Below, one piece after another: positions 57,239-64,000 of a DNA stretch of 64,000 nucleotides (its first letter is position 1; the number at the start of each line of letters is the position of its first letter). A program made the position numbers and the translations under genes. The notes beneath the pieces were generated by a model. That model had not been told where the DNA came from and made no database searches. It was given only the letters and a program-made list of their open reading frames with translations. This stretch comes from Panax quinquefolius (lineage: Eukaryota; Streptophyta; Magnoliopsida; Apiales; Araliaceae), in assembly GCA_020205615.1 (NCBI GenBank), contig JAINUW010000512.1, forward strand, positions 682,001-746,000, written 5' to 3'.

Positions 57239-59777
57239 TGTGATGCCCCCAAAATTAGATATACATCACCCATCTTGGGTCGTCAAATACATGGTGCAGA
57301 ATTCAAATACAACTTACTAATACAACTGTCGTGTACAATACGACAAATATAAACTGCGAGTTTGAATACAAATATTATCTACTAAGGATTATACAAACTC
57401 AAAAGGAGTCCTCATTACAATTATTATCACACTATTTCACAGAATAGTGAGGACTACTAATGCTATCCTCTGGACCATCACTCCGTTCCCCGACTCGTCC
57501 CAACTATATTCTCATTTTACGAGAGAAATAAAGTGAAAGAAATGGTGAGCTCAACTAGCCCGAAGAAGAAATATTTTGACTAAGATAATGCGAGAATAAA
57601 TTATCATTAGTCTCCAACAATGTTAAACCGATAAAATATAATAGACATCAAGTTTAGCTGCATAAATGAACAAGCAATCCATTAAAAGAGTCAAGTAGAA
57701 AATAAAATCTACTATCTTTTATAATTTAAAAGGTTTTTCATCATCTTCATTATCATTTGAGACTCGGCTTAATAAATATTCTACATCATCGAATCACCCT
57801 ACGCACTTCTGGCCGAGGATATTCTTTAGTATCGCGACCACAATTATCCATGCACTACGGGCCGAGAATATTTTGTGTATTCATTAATGGTCATGATCAT
57901 GCCAACAAGCGTCCTTCAATACACTACGGGCCAATGAGAACTTTTACCACATCATTTGTAACATTACGATCATGATTACAAAGAATAATCCACGGTCATA
58001 ATCATACCAAGTCCATCTATGCACTCTTCTAGCCACGGATGACTTTCAACAAAATATAAACATGAGGATGATGACAATGATATAAGAATTCAATAAAACA
58101 AGTTCAAGAATTATTTTATCCGGGAATTATTAACGTCCAAATTGTCAACATGATCTTGTTTTGTAGAGTAAAATTCAAGAATGATCGGAAGAATATTTCC
58201 ATGAAAAGATCTTTGGATGAAGCTTGAAATATCGAGGATATTCTACTAATTTCATGGAGTTTAGAAGTGAAACTTTAACCAACCGAGTATAATAAAGAAT
58301 GGAATAACAAAAGAAATCACCGTGCATGCGGACTTAAGCATAGGCGAGTTATTCAACAGAATAATAATAACGGAACCGAGTCGGGCAAAATTTGCACAAG
58401 CGGGATGTTCCAACAGAATAATAAAAGGCGGAACCGTGTCAGGTGTAAAACACATGCATGAGGATGTTCCAACAGAATAATAATAAGACGGAACCCGGTG
58501 GGTGTAAAAACACACGATAGGATGTTCAGCGGAATAATAATAAAGAGCGGAACAGTCTGGTGTAAAACACACAGACAGGATGTTCCAACAGAATAATAAT
58601 AAGACGGAATCAGGTCCGGTGTAAAACACACAAACAGGATGTTCCAACGGAATAATAATAAAGACGGAACCAGGTCCGGTGTAAAACACACAGACATGAT
58701 GTTCCAACAGAAAAATAGAAGAATGTCACCAAGTATAGGGTAGACCGCGTATACAGGTTATTCCAACAGAATAATAAGAATTGGAATAACAACAATTCTC
58801 TTCATGAATAAGAAAGAATAACACTCCTTACGAGTACAACAAATAATATTCTCTACCTTAAGGAGAAGAGTACTGGATATATAAGTAGTGAAGTAGCTGA
58901 ATACTTTCTTCTTTCTCTCTATATTTTATCTCTCTAGAGTTTTAGTGAATTCGTAAGAAAATAATGAATGAATGAGCTTCTATTTATAAAAAATGGAATG
59001 CATAGTAACTAACTCATGAAGCAGTCGAGATTGATTTACTTTAATCGACGATCCATATTTAAAAGCAAAATAAAATATAATATATTCTATTTATAATCTA
59101 ATAAAATGAATAACTTTATAAAAGATTTTACTATGCAAACCTTATGAGACATTATGCAAATACTATGCATAATAAAATATAATATATTCTAATTATTGTC
59201 TAATAAAAGCAGATAGCTTTATAAAAGTATTTTGTTTTATATAAAAAGATTTTACTATGCAAAACACTATCGCAGAACTTTATCTAACACTATGCATAAT
59301 AGAATATAATATATTCTATTTATAGAATAACTTTATAAAAGTATTACATTTTATATAAAAAGATTTTTACGTATTATTACATTAATAATACCAACAAAGC
59401 TGAGTTACTTATCACTTAAACATCAATAATTAATCTTTGTGTGTGCTTTATGCAACCACAGCAGTTATTCTTTTCTTTTAACACCGGGTGTTTCAACGAT
59501 TAACAGTAAAACTTCCGTAGTTATTTTTATAAAGTATTTTGTCATTTTCTCAATCCAAACAATAATTTCGTTGTGGGTCCACCAATGATTGTGCCGTTGT
59601 ACTAATATTCCCTGTTAAAACGAATATTCCCCGACCAATCGAATATTATATAACAACTTGCATACTTTGCAAAATTTATAAATATTACCCACAACTATTA
59701 TATCAATTTCACTCCATAATATTCAAAAATAATATTTATAGAAAATTCATCTTTATTCATAAAGTTGGGGTTTTACA
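57239..59777 (-). repeat. LTR-J, 3' LTR of element 4
   Basis: Reversed family-1 LTR: TGTGATGCCCCCAAAATTAG at the left (LTR end) and GGGGTTTTACA at the right (LTR start TGTAAAACCCC). TATA box reversed at 58981-58988. Several CTATGCA/AATATATTCT short repeats lie at 59080-59340. Confidence 0.85.
58370..58710 (-). repeat. Intra-LTR 59-bp array, about six units
   Basis: Regular units of GATGTTCCAACAGAATAATA, then ATAAGACGGAACCAGGTCCG and GTGTAAAACACACAGACAG. This is the best preserved example of the array in the window. Spurious ORFs of 114-148 codons run through it. Confidence 0.9.
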
Positions 59778-59790
59778 ATCTCCCCTTCTT
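59778..59790 (-). other. Polypurine tract of element 4
   Basis: ATCTCCCCTTCTT on plus is AAGAAGGGGAGAT on minus, directly before LTR-J. The last pol stop codon (59791-59789) overlaps its start. Confidence 0.8.
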
Positions 59791-62700
59791 ATGAAATTTT
59801 GTCCTCGAAATTAGGGTACGTACCTGGTATGTCGAAGAGGTAAAGATACCTTGATTTCATTTCAGATTTTAACTCCCATGTCATTTCCTCAACATCGTGG
59901 TTTCTCCACAAAACTTTGACTTGAGGTATAACCTTGGTGCGTAGAATATGTTCCTTCTTATCCAAGATTTAAACAGGAACCTCTTCATACGTCAAATCTT
60001 CCGCTATTTCGTCTGGTTCCAACTCAATAATTTGGTTCGGGTCTTCCACATATTTATGTAACATGGATATGTGAAAAACGTTATGAACACGAGACATACT
60101 TGGCGGTAAAGCGAGTCTATAGGCCACGGTTCCTACTCGATCAAGGATTAAAAATGGGTAGATAAATCGAGGATTGAGCTTTCCTCTCTTTCCAAATCTC
60201 GTAACCCCTTTCCATGGAGCAACACGTAACAACACATGATCTCCTATATCGAATTCCACTTCCTTTCGATGAAGATCAAAGATAACTCTTTTTGTCGATC
60301 TTGTAAGGTTTTTATACGTTCACGGATCGTTTGAATCTTTTCGTAGTCATACGTACCAACTCTCGGTCCCAACAACGTTGCTTCACCCACCTCATCCCAA
60401 AGATCTTTGGAGAACAACACTTTCTTCCATACAACGCTCGAATGGAGCCATATCAATACTTGCTTGATAAGCTGTTGTTGTAGGAAAACTCCACCAATGG
60501 TAAGAACTTGTCCCAACTTCCTTGAAATCAAGGACACGGAGACTTAATAGATCTTGAGAGTTTGAATAGTCCTCTCCATTGTCCATCAAATCGAGGATGA
60601 TATCACGAAAGCTAAAAATCGTAAATCTGTGCCCATAGCTTTCTGCAAAACTAACCCAAAATCATGAAGTGAATCTTGGGTCTCGATCGAAACTATGGAT
60701 CTTGGCATACCATGCGATCTTACAATCTCGTTTATGTACATACGAGCAAGACGTTCAAGTGTATAAGTCTCTCAGATCGGTAAAAAATGAAAGCAGACTT
60801 GGTCAATCTATCAACAATGACCCAAATCGCATCTATGCCTTGAGAAACCTTGGGAAGACCGAGAACTTAAATCCATGGTAATGTGCTCCTACTTCCATTC
60901 TGGAATTTCAAGTGGTTGCAATGGACCTTTTGGTACTTGATGCTCTTCCTTGACTCGTTGACACGTTAGACACCTTGAGATAAACAGCGCTATCTCTCTC
61001 TTCATATTGCCCCACCAAAATGTATGTCGAAGATCATGATACATTTTGGTACTCCCGAGATGGATTGCAAGCGGTGTGTTGTGCGCCTCCATCATGATTT
61101 TATACTTTAAATCGAGGTCGTCAGAACACAAAGTCCGGAGTTGACTCAAGTATTCCTTCTTCATCGATTCTTACTTGGCGATCGCACCTTCTTGCACTTT
61201 CTTCCTCATACGCATCGATTTCGGATCAGTAATTTGAAAGCGACTTTAATTTTATCAATTAAAGTCTGGTTCTACTCGTATATTTGCCATCATCACTTGG
61301 GTCCCTGGAGTCTTTATCTCTATCTCCATCCTTTGCAAGTCATACAAAATGTACCTTTGCGTTGACAATATTGCACTCGTACCCGCATATGATCTTCTAC
61401 TCGAACGTCGCTACTACCACATTCGCTTTTCCAGGATGGTATTAGATGGTATGATCATAATCTTTCAACAGTTCAAGCCAACGTCGTTGTCGCATGTTGA
61501 GTTCCTTTTGAGTGAAGAAATATTTGAGGCTTTTATGATCCGTAAAGATCTCCACTTTCTCCCCATACAAGTAATGCCTCCAAATCTTTAGTGCGAAGAC
61601 AACAGCTGCCAACTCTAGATCATGAGTAGTATAATTCCTCTCATATTCTTTGAGTTGTCGTGAGGCATAGGCTATGACTTTCCCATGTTGCATGAGAACA
61701 CATCCTAACCCTTTGCCCGAAGCATCATTGTAGATGACAAATCCCTCCGAACCAGATGGTATTGTCAGAACAGGTGCTGAAATGAGTCTCCTCTTGAGTT
61801 CTTGAAAACTCTTCTCACATTCCTCGCTCCAATCGAACTTTGTATCTTTCCGAGTCAGTTGAGTTAGTGGAGTAGCGATTCGAGAAAACCTTCTACGAAT
61901 CTCCGATAATAACCAACTAAAGAGAAAGCTACGTGCCGAGTCATTGATTTAGGTTGCTCCCGAACTTTGAATAGCTTCAATCTTTGCTGGGTCAACAGAT
62001 ATTCCATGACTTGATATCACGTGCCCAAGGAATGCTACTTCCTCAAGCCAGAACTCGCATTTCTTCAACTTGGCATAAAGCTTGTATTCACGAAGCTTTT
62101 GGAGTATCAGCCTCAAGTGTTCCTCATGATCTTCACGACTTTTGGAATATATGAGGATGTCATCAATAAAGACGACCACAAAATGATCCAAATATTCCTT
62201 GAATACTCGGTTCATCATATCCATGAAAGCGAAGAGGAGCATTAGTCAATCCAAAGGACATGACTAGAATTCATAATGCCCGTCATCGGAGTTCGAAAGC
62301 CGTCTTTGGAATATCATTGGTTCTAATCTTCAATTGGTGATATCCGGAACGAAGATCAATCTTTGAAAAGAATTTGGCTCCTTGCAACTGGTCAAACAGG
62401 TCATCAATACGTGGCAATGGGTACCTATTTTTGATGGTGACATGATTCAACTCCCGATAATCAATACAAAGTCGCATACTCCCATCTTTCTTCTTCACGA
62501 ATATAACAGGAGTACCCCAAGGAGAAGTACTAGGACGAATAAAGCCAATGTCTAACAATTCCTGCAGTTGAGTCTTTAACTCCTGAAGTTCAATAGGAGC
62601 CATTCGATATGGGGCTTTGGAAATGGGTTTTTGTCACGGGTTCAAGGTCGATACTAAATTCAATTTCACGCGCCTGGGGGTAGGCAAGAAGTTCCTCGGG

Positions 62701-63322
62701 AATACGTCGGAAATTCATTAACAATAGAAATATTATTCAAAAGCCCGGCGTATTTTTGTTTAGATCTGTGACATGAGCTAAGAAAGCTTGACATCCGTTT
62801 TTCAATAAACGAATAGCTTTATGGCTTGAGATGACAGTGATTGATTTTAATGGTTTGGTTGCTTGAATTCGCATAATAGGTCGATTAGGAATATAAAAGC
62901 TAACAACCTTACGAAAATAATCAATTTTTGCATGATGAGTAGTTAACCAATCAATCCCTAGAATTACATCAAATGCAAGTATTTTTAATGCAATAAGATC
63001 GACGGGTAATGTGTGGGTACCAACTTGAACCAAACAAGACTTATAAACCGTGGATGTAATGAAGGTTTCTCCCAACGGAGTTTCCACAGATAAGTCAAAG
63101 TCTAATTTATCCGGAGTCAAATTTAATCGTTGAGCGCAAGTAGGAGAAATAAAAGAATGGGTAGAACCGATATCAAATAAAGTGTAGACTTCGCTAGAGT
63201 TTATGATAAGCTTACCCGTGATGACCTCATTCGGGTTCTTGCTCTCGGGAGGTCACAACAAACGCCTCCCTTACGCCATATTCGAGCTTTGACTTTTTCG
63301 GGATGACCTTTGGTGCCTCCAT
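59789..63322 (-). pseudogene. Decayed gag-pol of element 4 (protease, RT, RNase H, integrase, chromodomain)
   Basis: Domains in minus order: protease (63200-62737, FDIGSTHSF where D-S/T-G is expected, then DVILGIDWLTTHHA); RT N-terminal half (62603-62283, [31 protein letters not shown]); frameshift; RT palm (62242-61949, [21 protein letters not shown]); RNase H (61693-61442, [10 protein letters not shown]); integrase zinc finger (61164-60889, IHLGSTKMYHDLRH, RCLTCQR); integrase core (about 60880-60260, several frameshifts and stops); C-terminal region (60259-59789, VHNVFHISMLHKYV, then ILDKKEHILR and a chromodomain-like WRNHDVEEMTWE). One in-frame TAA at 59968-59966 splits the last part. The RT and chromodomain wording points to the Tekay/Del chromovirus lineage. 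Non-functional as read. Confidence 0.85.
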
Positions 63323-64000
63323 TGTAAGACCCCAAATTATTAATAAATGAAATTTATTTTCCTCTATTTATTATTTTGAAATAGTAAGGGTTGATTTGAT
63401 TAATGTGGATAGTTATGGGTAAAATACGCAAATATTTGAATAAGCAAGTGGTTATAAAATATTCATTATCGCGTCGGGAATATTCGTTTGGTCGTGGAAT
63501 ATTCTTGCTTTGTCGGGGAATATTAAATGCGACGGTAGCAGATCTTTTGTGGGCCCCATAACGGAAAGCGATTGGATGAAGAAAAGCGACAAATATAAGT
63601 TGTTTAAAAATAGCGGCGTAGTTATATTACAATTATCTTATTAAAATACTCGGTGGTTAAAACACAAGAAGCTTTACAGTATTGCACCAATTATTGATTC
63701 TTACGTGAAGGCACTACTCAATAATGGTTACGATAATTCTTATTCAAATATTTTATTGATTTAATAATTCTTTGCGTTGATATTTTATATTCTTTGTTGT
63801 TTCAATAATTGTCATTTACGGTATGTTTCATTATCGAGCAATAATTCATATTATCCGAATAATATTATTGGATAACATTATTGGCAATGTCTAGAAAGTT
63901 CTATCTAAGGAGAGGTTTGGTCACCTAATTGCTTGGCGCCAAGAAGGAGAGATCCTTATTGGAAAGCCCCTCTTCCTCAGAACTACCGTTGCCGATCTTG
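63323..64000 (+). repeat. Family-2 LTR start, inserted in element 4 gag-pol
   Basis: Begins TGTAAGACCCCAAATT exactly where gag-coding sequence stops. It continues past the window edge. It gives the family-2 5' sequence missing at 9186 and matches it from about 63640 on (CTCGGTGGTTAAAACACA, CAAGAAGGAGAGATCCTTATTGG). Whether internal family-2 sequence follows cannot be seen. Confidence 0.75.

Larger units (their letters stand above)
57239..63322 (-). mobile_element. Element 4: pol-bearing Tekay-like chromovirus, 5' part interrupted
   Basis: On minus: decayed gag end and protease, RT, RNase H, integrase and chromodomain (63322-59789), polypurine tract (59790-59778), and 3' LTR-J (59777-57239). 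The 5' part and 5' LTR would lie to the right but a family-2 LTR begins at 63323. It is the only copy in the window that retains decayed domains through the chromodomain, and so shows what elements 1-3 have lost. Confidence 0.8.

Noticed and set aside
58261..58795. Minus-strand ORFs up to 148 codons rich in Cys, Phe and Tyr
   Set aside because: They run through the 59-bp intra-LTR array in several overlapping frames and are not kept open in other LTR copies.
60669..60881. Plus-strand ORF within the integrase region
   Set aside because: It is the antisense shadow of decayed integrase coding sequence on the minus strand.

Overview
This window is nuclear DNA from a flowering plant, most likely a dicot. 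The support is: AT-rich intergenic DNA, many-exon genes with short GT-AG introns, a remorin (a plant-only family), plant-type LTR retrotransposons primed by initiator-Met tRNA, an En/Spm (CACTA) transposase scrap, and MITEs. I saw no bacterial, organellar, rRNA or tRNA genes. Nearly all retroelement reading frames are broken by stops and frameshifts.

Layout. Positions 1-28240 are a nest of LTR retrotransposons. Family 1 belongs to the Ty3/gypsy chromoviruses (Tekay/Del-like pol). Its LTRs are about 2.4 kb, start TGTGAGACCCC, are preceded by a purine tract, and are followed by a tRNA-iMet-type primer site (TGGTATC.AGC). Two family-1 elements (645-9185 on +, 10709-19422 on -) form a large inverted repeat around a fragment of a second LTR family (start TGTAAGACCCC, about 1.7-1.9 kb). 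Older or truncated copies follow at 19425-28238. A CACTA transposase fragment and a TCGA-rich repeat occupy 28260-29173. A structurally complete element (29174-37162) has a perfect 5-bp target duplication (TAACT).

The gene island is about 37170-53000. It holds two convergent genes. The first is a 13-exon + strand gene for a 360-residue protein with three RRM domains (hnRNP A/B type), at 37885-45606. The second is a - strand long remorin of 392 residues with four coding exons and an upstream 5' UTR exon, at 46793-52049. I traced every exon junction by hand; both reading frames close without an internal stop. Their introns carry a foldback MITE, LTR-like insertions, a 404-bp solo LTR and a tandem duplication.

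Positions 53000-55250 are AT-rich intergenic DNA with a foldback element. From 55319 to the end, retroelements resume: a truncated + LTR, then a - strand family-1 element (57239-63322) that keeps decayed protease, RT, RNase H, integrase and chromodomain regions, interrupted at 63323 by a family-2 LTR.

How it fits together: elements 1, 2 and 3 share one internal plan: a gag tail and protease remnant, then non-coding DNA where RT onward should be, then a 57-bp minisatellite. They look like a non-autonomous family probably mobilised by a pol-bearing relative such as the one at 57239-63322. I found no obviously new cellular system. The most unusual features are this non-autonomous family with its several embedded minisatellites, the long inverted repeat, and the retroelement load pressed against two normal housekeeping-type genes.
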